This document shows positions 1 to 8,947 of a stretch of 64,000 nucleotides of DNA, in pieces (the first letter of the stretch is position 1; each line of letters begins with the position of its first letter). The translations under genes were made by a program, and so were the position numbers. This DNA comes from Candidatus Latescibacterota bacterium (GTDB taxonomy: Bacteria; Latescibacterota; UBA2968; UBA8231). The DNA lies in NCBI GenBank assembly GCA_022827835.1, contig JAJEIO010000029.1:310001-374000 (forward strand), in the 5' to 3' direction. The notes beneath the pieces are model-generated. The model saw only the letters and a list, made by a program, of their open reading frames with translations, was not told where the DNA came from and did not search any database.

Positions 1-582
1 CGACTCAGCGACCTTCTTTCCTCTACTTGGCTCGGATATCGTAGATGCCGATTCGGCGTGTGCAGGTTCTCCTATCATTACTGGCGTCGCCGCTTCCTGT
101 GGCTCGCCGCTCGCCAGATTCGGTCGCCATAGCCCCAAAGCCTGCAACGCACAAGCGTAGGGCTCGTCTCGCGTCAGTTGGAAATTCATCAGGATTCGAT
201 CTTTCATTGGGGCCTGCTTAAATACTTCTAACATCCGCCAATGATCGCCGTTCGTAAGGGTCATGTAGGGAATGCCAGCCGAGTTTGCGTAGTTGAGTGC
301 CTGCATCGTTTCCTTATCATCCAGCGGCTTCCCCAGCGCCTTGGCCTCAATCACGGCTATCGGTCGTCCATTTCCCATCAGCACGTAATCAGCCCAATCT
401 CGACCTATGCGGTATTCAAGTTCGACGGAATTGGGGTCTCCAACATCCCATCCCAGCGTATGAAGCACAGGATCGATGAGTACCTGCCGCGTCCGCGTCT
501 CGTTGCCCTCTAAATATGCACGATGCGCCTGAATGCGCTCTCGCAGCGTTTCGATGGTTTCTTTTAGATCGTCTAAGGCCAT
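1..582 (-). CDS. HsdR N-terminal-like nuclease-domain protein, partial
   Basis: An open frame runs from an ATG at 582 to the left edge of the window without a stop (194 codons), so the C-terminus is missing. A good ribosome binding site, GAGGAG, lies 8 nt upstream (complement of 591-596). The protein opens with a charged helix, followed by 'VLIDPVLHTLGWDV' and 'EYRIGRDWADYVL', then 'IAVIEAKA' near residues 75-82. The Asp and the E-A-K arrangement match the PD-(D/E)xK core of the type I restriction HsdR N-terminal domain family (HSDR_N-like). Many such proteins are free-standing and not part of an R-M system. No methylase or specificity subunit is visible here, although one could lie beyond the edge. 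It is divergent from the sulfotransferase, with 65 nt between the starts. The family call is fairly safe; a role in restriction is not shown. Confidence 0.75.
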   Translation of the reverse strand, partial: MALDDLKETIETLRERIQAHRAYLEGNETRTRQVLIDPVLHTLGWDVGDPNSVELEYRIGRDWADYVLMGNGRPIAVIEAKALGKPLDDKETMQALNYANSAGIPYMTLTNGDHWRMLEVFKQAPMKDRILMNFQLTRDEPYACALQALGLWRPNLASGEPQEAATPVMIGEPAHAESASTISEPSRGKKVAES

Positions 583-647
583 TGGGGTAGCTCCTCTGCG
601 GATGGGCGTTGCGCCGGTATCCGTCCGTTGTTTCTTATGCATAAACT

Positions 648-1736
648 ATGGAAACTGATTTTAATCACACGCGGCTGATGCGTTTTTTCGGCTGGCTGGT
701 TCATGCGCATCCGAATTTTTGGATTGACGTGGGCAAGCTGGAGACGCAGGTGCTCAAGGGCCGGTTGGCACGGCGGACGGTGGACGCGCCCATTTACATC
801 ACGGGCTTGGCGCGCGCTGGCACGACCCTGCTGCTGAACATATTGGCGTCTCATCCGCGCCTTACCTCGTTCAAATACTGCGATTACTATGGCGCATTTA
901 CGCCGTTTTGGGCTGACCATATCTTCCGCGCTGTCGGGTTGGGCGCGGCGCGCAAACAAGAGCGGGCACATGCCGACGGCATGATGGTCAACGCATACAG
1001 TCCTGAAGCCATGGAAGAAATCCTGTGGATGCAGTTTTTCGCTTACCTGCACGATCCCGCCGAGAACAATGTGGTTGAACGGCAGACCAACCACCCGGAA
1101 TTTGAGGCTGTTTACGCGGCGACCTTGGCGAAGCTGCTGCTGTGCCGCGACGCGGATCGCATTGTCTCCAAAAACAACTACAATATCACGCGGATCGCGT
1201 ATCTGGCCAAGCTATACGAGGACGCTCGCTTTGTCATCGCCGTGCGCCATCCGGTCGCGCACATCGCGTCCATGGTGCGTCAGCACCAGCGCAACTTGGC
1301 CCATTTCTCATCCCCGGATCATCGCCAGTACCTGCGCAACGCCGGCCATTTCGAGTTTGGCCACGAGCGTATTCCCATTACCATCGACGCGGAGAAGACG
1401 CGGCATATCCAAACGCTGTGGGGCGAAGGGCGCGATGCCGAAGGGTGGGCTGAATACTGGAATGCGATATACGCTTGGACCTACGAGGAGGTGCTGCAGC
1501 ACGAGGAGCTTAAGACGCGCTGTTTGGTGGTGCCGTTTGAGCACTTGTGCGCGGCAGCCGAGCAGAAAATTACGGACATTGTGGCGTTTTGCAACTTGGA
1601 CGCCGACGAGGAGTGGGTGAAGGGCTGGGGAGAGCAGGTCGCGTATCAGCCCCAATACGAAGAGGCGTTTAGCACCGTCGAGCGCGACGCTATCATGCAG
1701 ATATGCGGCGCGACGGCGAAGAATTATGGGCTATAG
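648..1736 (+). CDS. sulfotransferase family protein
   Basis: A protein of 362 residues. The N-terminal half carries the P-loop-like 5'-phosphosulfate-binding motif 'GLARAGTT' (residues 53-60). A second block, 'RFVIAVRHPVAHIASM', resembles the 3'-phosphate-binding region of sulfotransferases (Sulfotransfer_3-type, PAPS dependent). Family members transfer sulfate from PAPS to a hydroxyl or amine of a carbohydrate, lipid or small molecule; the substrate here cannot be told. It has no signal peptide and is presumably cytoplasmic. It heads a tight + strand run (gaps of 32, 11 and 12 nt) with an SDR dehydrogenase, a GH20-like hydrolase and an ABC exporter, suggesting a shared transcript. The ATG at 648 has no strong Shine-Dalgarno sequence; an internal ATG at 678 is an alternative. 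Confidence 0.85.
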   Translation: METDFNHTRLMRFFGWLVHAHPNFWIDVGKLETQVLKGRLARRTVDAPIYITGLARAGTTLLLNILASHPRLTSFKYCDYYGAFTPFWADHIFRAVGLGAARKQERAHADGMMVNAYSPEAMEEILWMQFFAYLHDPAENNVVERQTNHPEFEAVYAATLAKLLLCRDADRIVSKNNYNITRIAYLAKLYEDARFVIAVRHPVAHIASMVRQHQRNLAHFSSPDHRQYLRNAGHFEFGHERIPITIDAEKTRHIQTLWGEGRDAEGWAEYWNAIYAWTYEEVLQHEELKTRCLVVPFEHLCAAAEQKITDIVAFCNLDADEEWVKGWGEQVAYQPQYEEAFSTVERDAIMQICGATAKNYGL

Positions 1737-1768
1737 CTACAGTCATCCCAAACCGATATGAGGTTACA

Positions 1769-2596
1769 ATGAATCGACGTGAAAATCGTCCACTGGACGG
1801 ACAAATCGCCGTCGTCACGGGCGGTGCCCAAGGCTTAGGGCTGGGAATCACCCGGCAGTTAGCTGGCGACGGGGCTAGCGTGGTCATTGCCGATCGGCAG
1901 GAGGATAAGGCGCGCGAGGAGGCCGCGAAGCTGCAAGGCGAGGACCTCGCAGTGCGGGCTGTGGCACTCGATATAACCGATAGTGCTGCGGTGACTTCCT
2001 TTTTCGCCGGGCTAGTCGCTGAAGAAGGGCGGGTGGATATCCTGATCAACAACGCCGGCACTGGTCAGCAGGTAGCCCCAATAGTCGAGCTGGAAGACGC
2101 CGAGTGGCACCGGGTGATGGACGTGACCCTAACCGGAGCTTTTTACTGCTGCCGCGCTGTCGGACGCATCATGGAAGAACAGGAGGCCGGTTGCATTGTC
2201 AACATCTCCTCGATCAACGGCCAGAATCCGGCCGCTTTGGTGGCCGCGTACAACATCGCTAAGGCCGGTATCATCAGCCTCACCCGGACCTTGGCTCTGG
2301 AGTTGGCCGCGTACGGCGTGCGGGTCAACGCCGTGTGCCCAGGGCCGGTGTACACGGAATTCAATCAGCGCAACATGGCCCAACGCCGCGTCACCTTGGG
2401 GATTTCCGAAGAAGAAATGATCGAGCGCATTCGCATGGCCATCCCTTTGGGACGCTGGGGCGAGCCAGAGGATATTGCCCAAGGCGTGGCCTTCTTGTGC
2501 AGCCCGGCCGCGTCTTGGATCACCGGCGAGGTGCTCCGCGTCAGCGGCGGCATGGAAGGCGTGTCGGCCACGCCGCCGAAAAGGCCGCGTCAGTAG
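1769..2596 (+). CDS. short-chain dehydrogenase/reductase (SDR) family
   Basis: A classical SDR of 275 residues. It has the nucleotide-binding motif 'TGGAQGLGLG' near the N-terminus, 'NNAG', the catalytic Ser in 'ISSINGQ', the YxxxK motif as 'YNIAK', and the C-terminal 'CPGPVYTEF' loop. It should be an NAD(P)-dependent oxidoreductase acting on an alcohol or ketone, probably sugar-like given the neighbours. The frame is open upstream to 1703, but that extension overlaps the sulfotransferase. The ATG at 1769 has GAGG 5 nt upstream and gives the standard SDR N-terminus, so it was chosen. It is second in the run that starts at 648. The substrate is not deducible. Confidence 0.9.
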   Translation: MNRRENRPLDGQIAVVTGGAQGLGLGITRQLAGDGASVVIADRQEDKAREEAAKLQGEDLAVRAVALDITDSAAVTSFFAGLVAEEGRVDILINNAGTGQQVAPIVELEDAEWHRVMDVTLTGAFYCCRAVGRIMEEQEAGCIVNISSINGQNPAALVAAYNIAKAGIISLTRTLALELAAYGVRVNAVCPGPVYTEFNQRNMAQRRVTLGISEEEMIERIRMAIPLGRWGEPEDIAQGVAFLCSPAASWITGEVLRVSGGMEGVSATPPKRPRQ

Positions 2597-2607
2597 AGGT
2601 GTTCGCT

Positions 2608-4569
2608 ATGACTACAGCTAATTCGACACAGTGGACGGCCTATCTGCTGCCCTTGCCGCACGAGATTCGCATTGCCGACAGCGTCCGCTGTAAGCCGAGC
2701 GAAGTGGGCATTGCGCTGCGAGATCAAGCCGGACCAATTGAGCGGCAGGGTGCCGCCGAACTGGAAGCACTGTTTGTTGAAAAGGGACAAGCAAAGCCAA
2801 ACGGTGGGGCCTTTACCATCGACATTGGCGTGGCCCCGGCAAATAGTGCGGCTATTGAGCGACTCCAGAGCTTGAAGAATAAGGCACAGGCGTACCTCAT
2901 TGAGCCACGGGGACGAGACGGTTTGGTGATGACGGGTTTAGACGAGCGCGGCGTGTACTACGCCTGCCAGACCCTGATCCAATTGCTCAAACCCGAAATG
3001 AGCCAAGAGCAGGTGCATATCCCCTTGGCTGAGGTGCTCGACTGGCCCGATATGGATGAGCGCGGCTTGTGGAATTTTCCCGAGCCTGCGACCTGGATCC
3101 CGTGGCTGGCCACGCTCAAATTGAACTACGGCAAGATGGCCTCGACGCAATTGCATCCCATTGAACGCGGTCAGCGCAATCGGGCCACTATTGACCAAGA
3201 ACAGTTCGAGGCGGCGCGGCAGCGGGCTTTCAATTATCTGCCCTATATCCTGCACCTCAACTTCCTGCACGAGTGCGGCCTTTTTAGGGCCTATCCCGAA
3301 CTAGCTGGCAAGGGAGACGGTGCTCTGACCGGGCGCTATTTTGCCCATAAGACGGGCAATCAGCATCGGGCTCCCTGCGCTTCGCAGCCGCTGTTGGTGC
3401 AAATTCTACAAGAGTGGATGGAGGATATCGCCGAGCAGGGGGCCGAGGAAATAAGCTGCTGGTTGAGCGAACGGCCGGGGCAGTGCGGCTGTCTTGAATG
3501 CACGGCGGTGGGGCAGTTTGTGCTGGAATCGCGGGCTTTTGTCGCGGCTTGGCGGCAGGCCCAAGAGCGCTATCCCAATTTGCAGATACGCATCTTTTTA
3601 TCGACCACTACCACCGTGCGCAACTATCGGGTGCTGGACGAGTTGCCTCCAGAGGTGAAAATCGAGCGGGCTTGTGCCACTGAGTTGGAGAGGGTGCTGC
3701 ACCGGCCGCGCGATTTGATGGCCAATCCGCTGCTAGATCACTATGCTGCCGAGGGGCGCTGGATCGCCAGTTACGATGTGCCCATTGCGGCTAACGGCAA
3801 GGTCGATACGCCCGAGTTCAAGGTGCCGCAACGCTCGGCTCACCGCATGCGGGATTACATCGGTCAACTGGTGCGGCGCGGCTATAGCGGAGCGTACGCC
3901 ATGATGGCTTGGGGTGGGCCAGAGCGCCAGATTTGCAGCTTCAATATCCACGCCTTGGCCGAGTGGGCTTGGAATATGCAAGGTCGCGACGAAGCGGAAT
4001 TTGCCTTGGCGTGGGCACGGCGAGAAGGCTATGCCCAGCCAGAGGCCGTGGCTGAGTGGGCTGTCTTGATGGGGCCGGTGGAATTCGACGTGTACGATTC
4101 CGATTTCCCGATATGCTATTCATGGGGCAAGGCCGCGGAGATGGTGCGGCAGCGGCAGCGGCCCTATTTGGGCGAGGGGATGTTCCGCTATTACCTCAGT
4201 GCCGAGGACTTCGACGCCAAAGTTGCGATCTGCGACCGGGCTTTGGAAATTGTCGAGGGCCTTGGGGAAGCGGAACTGGCCCACGAGACGCGGGTGGTGC
4301 GGTCCTATGTGGAATTGGCGCGCGGCGTCTATTGGGTCGCCGAACAGATGGCCACGCTCGGCTTAGGGGATATGGAGAATCAAGCGCTGGTGCGCGGCAG
4401 TCTCGATCAGTTACAAAAGGCGGGTCAGGACAATGTCCAGGCCATTCGGGATTGGCGCACCGGCTTGGGCAGTGAGCCATGGCACTACCGGGTACATGAT
4501 GCTATTAAAGGCACGGAGACGACCGTGGCGGGGATCGTCCAATGTGTCGCCGATCGCTACTTGTATTGA
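2608..4569 (+). CDS. GH20-like (beta-hexosaminidase-type) glycoside hydrolase
   Basis: A protein of 653 residues with no obvious signal peptide. Residues about 10-150 look like the GH20b N-terminal domain that precedes hexosaminidase and alpha-glucuronidase TIM barrels: 'LPLPHEIRIAD', 'DERGVYYACQTLIQLL' and 'DWPDMDERGLWNF' are the usual end-of-domain signature. The following region would be the TIM barrel. A 'CGCLEC' segment resembles the paired cysteines of DUF4838 and related hydrolase-like proteins. I do not see the classical GH20 Asp-Glu catalytic pair, so the activity may differ. The frame extends upstream to 2335, but that part lies over the SDR gene. The ATG at 2608 has an AGAGGTG site about 7 nt upstream. 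It is third in the 648-6411 run. Confidence 0.65.
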   Translation: MTTANSTQWTAYLLPLPHEIRIADSVRCKPSEVGIALRDQAGPIERQGAAELEALFVEKGQAKPNGGAFTIDIGVAPANSAAIERLQSLKNKAQAYLIEPRGRDGLVMTGLDERGVYYACQTLIQLLKPEMSQEQVHIPLAEVLDWPDMDERGLWNFPEPATWIPWLATLKLNYGKMASTQLHPIERGQRNRATIDQEQFEAARQRAFNYLPYILHLNFLHECGLFRAYPELAGKGDGALTGRYFAHKTGNQHRAPCASQPLLVQILQEWMEDIAEQGAEEISCWLSERPGQCGCLECTAVGQFVLESRAFVAAWRQAQERYPNLQIRIFLSTTTTVRNYRVLDELPPEVKIERACATELERVLHRPRDLMANPLLDHYAAEGRWIASYDVPIAANGKVDTPEFKVPQRSAHRMRDYIGQLVRRGYSGAYAMMAWGGPERQICSFNIHALAEWAWNMQGRDEAEFALAWARREGYAQPEAVAEWAVLMGPVEFDVYDSDFPICYSWGKAAEMVRQRQRPYLGEGMFRYYLSAEDFDAKVAICDRALEIVEGLGEAELAHETRVVRSYVELARGVYWVAEQMATLGLGDMENQALVRGSLDQLQKAGQDNVQAIRDWRTGLGSEPWHYRVHDAIKGTETTVAGIVQCVADRYLY

Positions 4570-4581
4570 TAGAGATTAGGT

Positions 4582-6411
4582 ATGAGTGATCGGATAAGTC
4601 GGTTATCTACTCTTGTAAGTCTCCTGCCGCGTTTGCTAGCGTTTATTTGGCGAACTAGCCCGTTCCTCACCTCTGTTGCCATGCTGCTGGCGATCGGTAA
4701 TGCCGCAGTCGTTCCTTCCCAGATTTGGCTTACTAAGGTCATAATCGACCAGATCGCCGAAAATGTATCTTCAGCTATAGAAGGCAGCTATGCGCTGACC
4801 AACTTTGTTCTTCCAGTCGCTGGCATCTTTGGCGTTTGGGTACTCGGCATAATTACCCAATCTCTTGCCGTGCATGTCCGGATGCTTCTTGGCCAGCAGA
4901 GTCACCACCGGGCGCGAATGCAGGTGTTTGCCAAGATGGCGGCGTTAGACCCAGCGCTCCTTGAAACTCCTGCTGTTCACGACTCATTCAACAATGCACA
5001 GGAGGAAGCTGGGCGGGCGCACGACACAGCTTTCTTTGTGTTTGGTTGGATTTCTGATCTGCTGTCCTTGGTTGCAATAATCGGCCTGCTCGCACATATA
5101 CATCCTGGGGCGGTTGTGGTGATCATCCTCACTGCTGCTCCTGGAGCAATTGCACAGGCTCGCTTTGCCGCCCGGCACTACAACATATTTCGCGAACGGT
5201 CTGAACTACGTCGTCGGATCCAGTACCTTGGCGATCTCTTATCGAACGCGCCAGGACTCCGTGAACTAAGGCTCTTTGGGCTAATAAAATATCTGCTAGA
5301 CCAGTATCACCGATTGTGGAAAGTACAACATGCTGATGACCGAAACCATCGGCTTCGTCTAGCGCGGGCCGATCTGCTTTATGGGTTCTTGTCCGTTGCT
5401 GGCACTTTGGCAATTTGGTGTTACGCAATCTTCCGTGGTCTCATGGGTATGATCACCATCGGCGATGTTAGCTTGGCCTTCCAAGCTGCCGAGCAAGGAC
5501 GCTCCCGTTTCGGCAGTGCTTTTAGGAGCGGTGCCCAGGGTTTTGAGCGCCTATTATATGCGTCGAATCTTTTCGAGTTCTTGGATCGGGAATGGGAAGA
5601 TGCTGAAGGAAAACTTCGGTCCCCAAGAACGAAAGGTGTTGTCATTCCTAAACCCATCCAAAAAGGGATCGAATTCCGCGACGTATCGTTCCGCTATCCA
5701 GGGTCTGATGAGTACGTGCTGCGCAATGTTTCCTACCATCTTCCCGCTGGGCATACGACGGCTATCGTCGGTCCTAATGGAGCTGGAAAGACGACACTAA
5801 TTAAGCTATTGGTTCGACTATATGATCCAATCGAGGGGACGATTTTGGTGGATGGAATAGACTTGCGCGAGATCGAACCCGAGTCGTGGTGGCGTCATGT
5901 GAGTGTCATCTTCCAAGACTTCCAGCGCTACAATCTATCTGCACGGGAAAACATTGGATTTGGCGAATTGGAGCACTTGCATGACGACGATAAACTCATG
6001 CAAGCAGCGCGCCTTGCTGGAGCGGAGACGCTGATACAACAGTTTCCGAGAGGGCTTGACACCATGTTTGGCCGCATGTTCTCCGACGGGATCGAAATTT
6101 CCGGCGGAGAGTGGCAGCGCATTGCTCTTGGCAGAGCGTTTGTTCGGGACGCACAAGTAATTGTATTGGACGAGCCGACGGCGGCGCTCGATGCTTTCAC
6201 TGAGAGGGAAATATACGAAGGATTCGCGCGAGCGATTGTCGGCAAAACAGGGTTGTTGATCTCACACCGATTTTCCACTGTTCGCATGGCGGATAGCATT
6301 CTCGTCCTAGAAGAGGGGCAACTCGTCGAACATGGAACGCACGAGCAACTCGTTTCGACAAACGGCCTCTATGCCGAGATGTTCACAACTCAAGCAAGTC
6401 AATACAGGTAG
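4582..6411 (+). CDS. ABC exporter, fused transmembrane and ATPase domains
   Basis: A protein of 609 residues and a full half-transporter. An N-terminal transmembrane domain (about residues 15-320) is followed by an ATPase domain. Walker A is 'GPNGAGKT' at 397-404, the signature 'SGGEWQR' starts at 507, Walker B is 'VIVLDEPTAALD' with the catalytic Glu at 531, and the H-loop His is 562. This is the MsbA/multidrug exporter architecture, which works as a homodimer or heterodimer in the inner membrane. It is the last gene of the run starting at 648, with a 12 nt gap to the hydrolase, so it may export the product of those enzymes, though that is inference. By eye its base composition is less GC-rich than the adjacent genes, which may point to separate origin. 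Confidence 0.92.
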   Translation: MSDRISRLSTLVSLLPRLLAFIWRTSPFLTSVAMLLAIGNAAVVPSQIWLTKVIIDQIAENVSSAIEGSYALTNFVLPVAGIFGVWVLGIITQSLAVHVRMLLGQQSHHRARMQVFAKMAALDPALLETPAVHDSFNNAQEEAGRAHDTAFFVFGWISDLLSLVAIIGLLAHIHPGAVVVIILTAAPGAIAQARFAARHYNIFRERSELRRRIQYLGDLLSNAPGLRELRLFGLIKYLLDQYHRLWKVQHADDRNHRLRLARADLLYGFLSVAGTLAIWCYAIFRGLMGMITIGDVSLAFQAAEQGRSRFGSAFRSGAQGFERLLYASNLFEFLDREWEDAEGKLRSPRTKGVVIPKPIQKGIEFRDVSFRYPGSDEYVLRNVSYHLPAGHTTAIVGPNGAGKTTLIKLLVRLYDPIEGTILVDGIDLREIEPESWWRHVSVIFQDFQRYNLSARENIGFGELEHLHDDDKLMQAARLAGAETLIQQFPRGLDTMFGRMFSDGIEISGGEWQRIALGRAFVRDAQVIVLDEPTAALDAFTEREIYEGFARAIVGKTGLLISHRFSTVRMADSILVLEEGQLVEHGTHEQLVSTNGLYAEMFTTQASQYR

Positions 6412-6421
6412 CAGGGACTCA

Positions 6422-6452
6422 CCGATCCGTTTGCAAATACTAACGGATTCGG
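6422..6452. terminator. candidate stem-loop between convergent genes
   Basis: The arms CCGATCCGTT (6422-6431) and AACGGATTCGG (6442-6452) pair with one bulged base around a 10 nt loop. It lies between the converging ABC exporter and DUF5916 genes. There is no clear T-run on either side, so a Rho-independent role is only possible. Confidence 0.35.
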
Positions 6453-6493
6453 ACCTGTGTATCCGCTTGAGATGCTACACACCAACTGCAGTT

Positions 6494-8791
6494 TTAGCGC
6501 TGCCAATAGTACGACACTTTGAGTTGCAGCGAGCGGCTGGCTTGTTGCAATCCTCCCTCCGTATCCCAGACCTGATTGTACACGAGGAACAGATCGCTGC
6601 CGGGCAGGTAGCGGTAGTTGAACAGGAAATTGCCGCCCACTAGCTCTTGGGCGCTGTTCCACTGCAAGAAGCCGCGCACGAACATGTCGGGCGAGAAGGA
6701 ATAGAGGAAGCGGTGTCCGAATAGGTGGGTGTTGAAGGTGCCGTTGGGCAGGTTGATGTGGTTGAACTCGTAGGTGCCTTCTAGTTCTAAGCGGGCATTG
6801 TAGCGCCAGATGGTCTCGGTGGAAACGCGCTGGCGGGTGCCGTTGAAGAAATCGCCGTATTCGCACGAAGCGCGGCCCGAGAGGCGGCGGCTCGAATTGG
6901 CGAAGAGATTGAACTCGTAGCTGCCAAATTCGTACGTGCCTGGGGGAATTTCTTGGTCATCGCGTATCTCAAAAGCCTCGTCCAAAAGCTCGTAGCGCTG
7001 ACGATAGCGCGCCCCGAACCAGTCGCCGATTTCCAAATTGACAAAAGCGGAAAATTGAAAATCGCGGCTCTGCAAGGTATTGCCCCGATCCATCAGGTAG
7101 GTAAAGCGCGGCCCGATTGAGAACATGCGGATCCAGCCGATGTCCGGGCGGGGTCGGTAGCGCCCACTGCCTTTGAAGCGGCGGATGTCGGTGCGCGGCA
7201 CAAAGCCCACCTCGGGCGCAAAGTCCTCTTCCACGTCCAGATAGTTCAGGCGAGTCTCAAAGCGGCCTTGGCGATAGTCCAACTCCAGCAGGCCGGCCCG
7301 GTCGCGGCCTCCCACTTGGGGTGTCCAAGTCTTGGCGGCAAAGCCGCGCAGGTTGAGGGCGGCTTGCAATAGCGACAGGGTGAAGTCCACGCCACCAGTG
7401 CGGTTGTAGTTGGCCTCGGAGCCGGGTTGTTTGTCGATGGCGATAAAGCCGAGGTTGGAGCGGCCCAGCATGTCGCGCTTGATGCGCAGTACCGTGAAGT
7501 CGGTTTGGGCTATGTGTAGGGTGTCGGGGATATTCAATCGCAGGGTATCGACGATGGCGTCCTCACTTAGCTCCGCTTGGTCCTCGTCTAGCAGGTCGCC
7601 GTCTGCGGTGACAAATCGGTCCTCTTCCTCGTCATCGACAAAGGTCATGGCTTGGGTGGTCATGCGCAGGGCACCAATTTGGTAGGGACCGGCCCGTCCG
7701 GTGAGTTTACCTCCGGCCAATACGGGCAGGTTGTGGCCCTCTTCAATGCCAATGCGACGGCTGTAGAACAGCAGGGTGGGTGGTCGGCCGCCGAAGCCCT
7801 GTCTTTCGACGCGTTCGCCGAATTCAAAAATTCCGGCTCCTTCGAGAAAGAAGTCGCGCTTTTCGGGGAAGAACAGGCTGAAGCGGGTGAGGTTGATCTG
7901 CTCTTGGTCGGCTTCCACTTGGGCGAAGTCGGTTTTGTAGGACAGGTCCAAGGTCAGTGAAGGCGTGAGGCCGTATTTGAAATCTAGGCCTGGGTCTAAG
8001 TCGTATTCGGTAGAGCCATCAGCGGTGAAATCGCGTTGGGTACCGCTCAGGAAGAAGGGGACGACCGCTAGGGGTGGGCGGCTCTGCAACCGGCCCAAAC
8101 CTGTCAGGACGGCCAGGCGCGAGGTGCGGTAGCGGCCCATAAAACCATAGGATTGGGGTGGGGGAACGAGAAATACTTCCTCGTTTTTGCGGCGAATGGC
8201 GCGGCCGATGTTAATGCCCCACACGGCTTGGTCGCTGTCGGGATAGCGCACTTGATCGAAGGGAATGGCCACTTCGGCGCTCCAACCCAAACTGTCGATG
8301 CGGGTGCGGCTCTGCCAGACGCTGTCCCAGGCTTGGTTGCGGGTGCGGCCCTCATCAGTGAGTAGCAAGTCTTGTCGCGCGCCCAAGGGATTGGTGCTGA
8401 AGTAAAAGCCGCCTCGGCGGTCGTTATAGGGATCGAGGATAATCTGGATATTGTCGTTTTCGTCCAACTCGGAGTCGCGCCGCATTTGGTTGGCCACTAG
8501 GCGGTCGGCTTCGCTGTCGAAACAGCGCAGGGCAAAGTACAGATAGTCGTCGTCAAAGAGAATGCGGACTTGAGTCTGCTCGGTGGGCAGGGCACCTTCG
8601 ACGGGTTCACGCTGGAAAAAGTCGGTTATGGGCGGGGCTTGGTGCCAGACTGAATCGTCGAGGTGACCGTCGATGTTAGGGGGTGTGGGCGTGCGAGTGG
8701 CTTGGACGACGGGGGTTTCCCGGGCTTGACTTGGCACGGCGAGTAGCACTAGGACGACGGCGCTTTTGGCAATGGACGGTAGAAGGTTCAA
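6494..8791 (-). CDS. DUF5916 / CBM9-like outer-membrane protein
   Basis: A protein of 765 residues starting with a signal peptide (hydrophobic stretch ending 'VPSQARE', about residues 1-24). Residues about 30-200 form a carbohydrate-binding family 9-like domain: 'NIDGHLDDSVW' and 'VRILFDDDYLYFALRCFD' are typical. The remainder has alternating hydrophobic segments and ends in 'VSYYWQR', consistent with a C-terminal beta-barrel of the DUF5916 type. 'FPEKRDFFLEGAGIF' is a well-conserved DUF5916 block. These proteins are frequent in Bacteroidota, Gemmatimonadota and related candidate phyla; their function is unknown and surface sugar binding is suspected. It is divergent from the gene at 8948. 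Confidence 0.85.
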   Translation of the reverse strand: MNLLPSIAKSAVVLVLLAVPSQARETPVVQATRTPTPPNIDGHLDDSVWHQAPPITDFFQREPVEGALPTEQTQVRILFDDDYLYFALRCFDSEADRLVANQMRRDSELDENDNIQIILDPYNDRRGGFYFSTNPLGARQDLLLTDEGRTRNQAWDSVWQSRTRIDSLGWSAEVAIPFDQVRYPDSDQAVWGINIGRAIRRKNEEVFLVPPPQSYGFMGRYRTSRLAVLTGLGRLQSRPPLAVVPFFLSGTQRDFTADGSTEYDLDPGLDFKYGLTPSLTLDLSYKTDFAQVEADQEQINLTRFSLFFPEKRDFFLEGAGIFEFGERVERQGFGGRPPTLLFYSRRIGIEEGHNLPVLAGGKLTGRAGPYQIGALRMTTQAMTFVDDEEEDRFVTADGDLLDEDQAELSEDAIVDTLRLNIPDTLHIAQTDFTVLRIKRDMLGRSNLGFIAIDKQPGSEANYNRTGGVDFTLSLLQAALNLRGFAAKTWTPQVGGRDRAGLLELDYRQGRFETRLNYLDVEEDFAPEVGFVPRTDIRRFKGSGRYRPRPDIGWIRMFSIGPRFTYLMDRGNTLQSRDFQFSAFVNLEIGDWFGARYRQRYELLDEAFEIRDDQEIPPGTYEFGSYEFNLFANSSRRLSGRASCEYGDFFNGTRQRVSTETIWRYNARLELEGTYEFNHINLPNGTFNTHLFGHRFLYSFSPDMFVRGFLQWNSAQELVGGNFLFNYRYLPGSDLFLVYNQVWDTEGGLQQASRSLQLKVSYYWQR

Positions 8792-8876
8792 GATATAGGC
8801 TCAGGGCTTCTTATTTGAGCGAATGAAGCTCAATTTTCGCAGCCTCTCTGTCAAGGACGACACGCTCGGCGCTTCG

Positions 8877-8905
8877 TTGACACTCTATCTTGAGCAAGCT
8901 ACCTT
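8877..8905 (+). promoter_or_regulatory. candidate sigma-70-like promoter
   Basis: TTGACA at 8877-8882 and TACCTT at 8900-8905 are separated by 17 nt. They sit about 40 nt ahead of the coding start at 8948 in the 156 nt divergent gap. The same gap holds a small inverted repeat, TTGAGC/GCTCAA (8815-8833), of unknown role. Confidence 0.4.
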
Positions 8906-8947
8906 CCTCCGCCTCTTCAGCCGCAGCATTTCACAACGGAGACTGTG

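Noticed and set aside
2335-2607. Upstream extension of the GH20-like gene (frame open from 2335)
   Set aside because: It lies over the conserved end of the SDR gene and has no GH-like sequence; the ATG at 2608 has a ribosome binding site.
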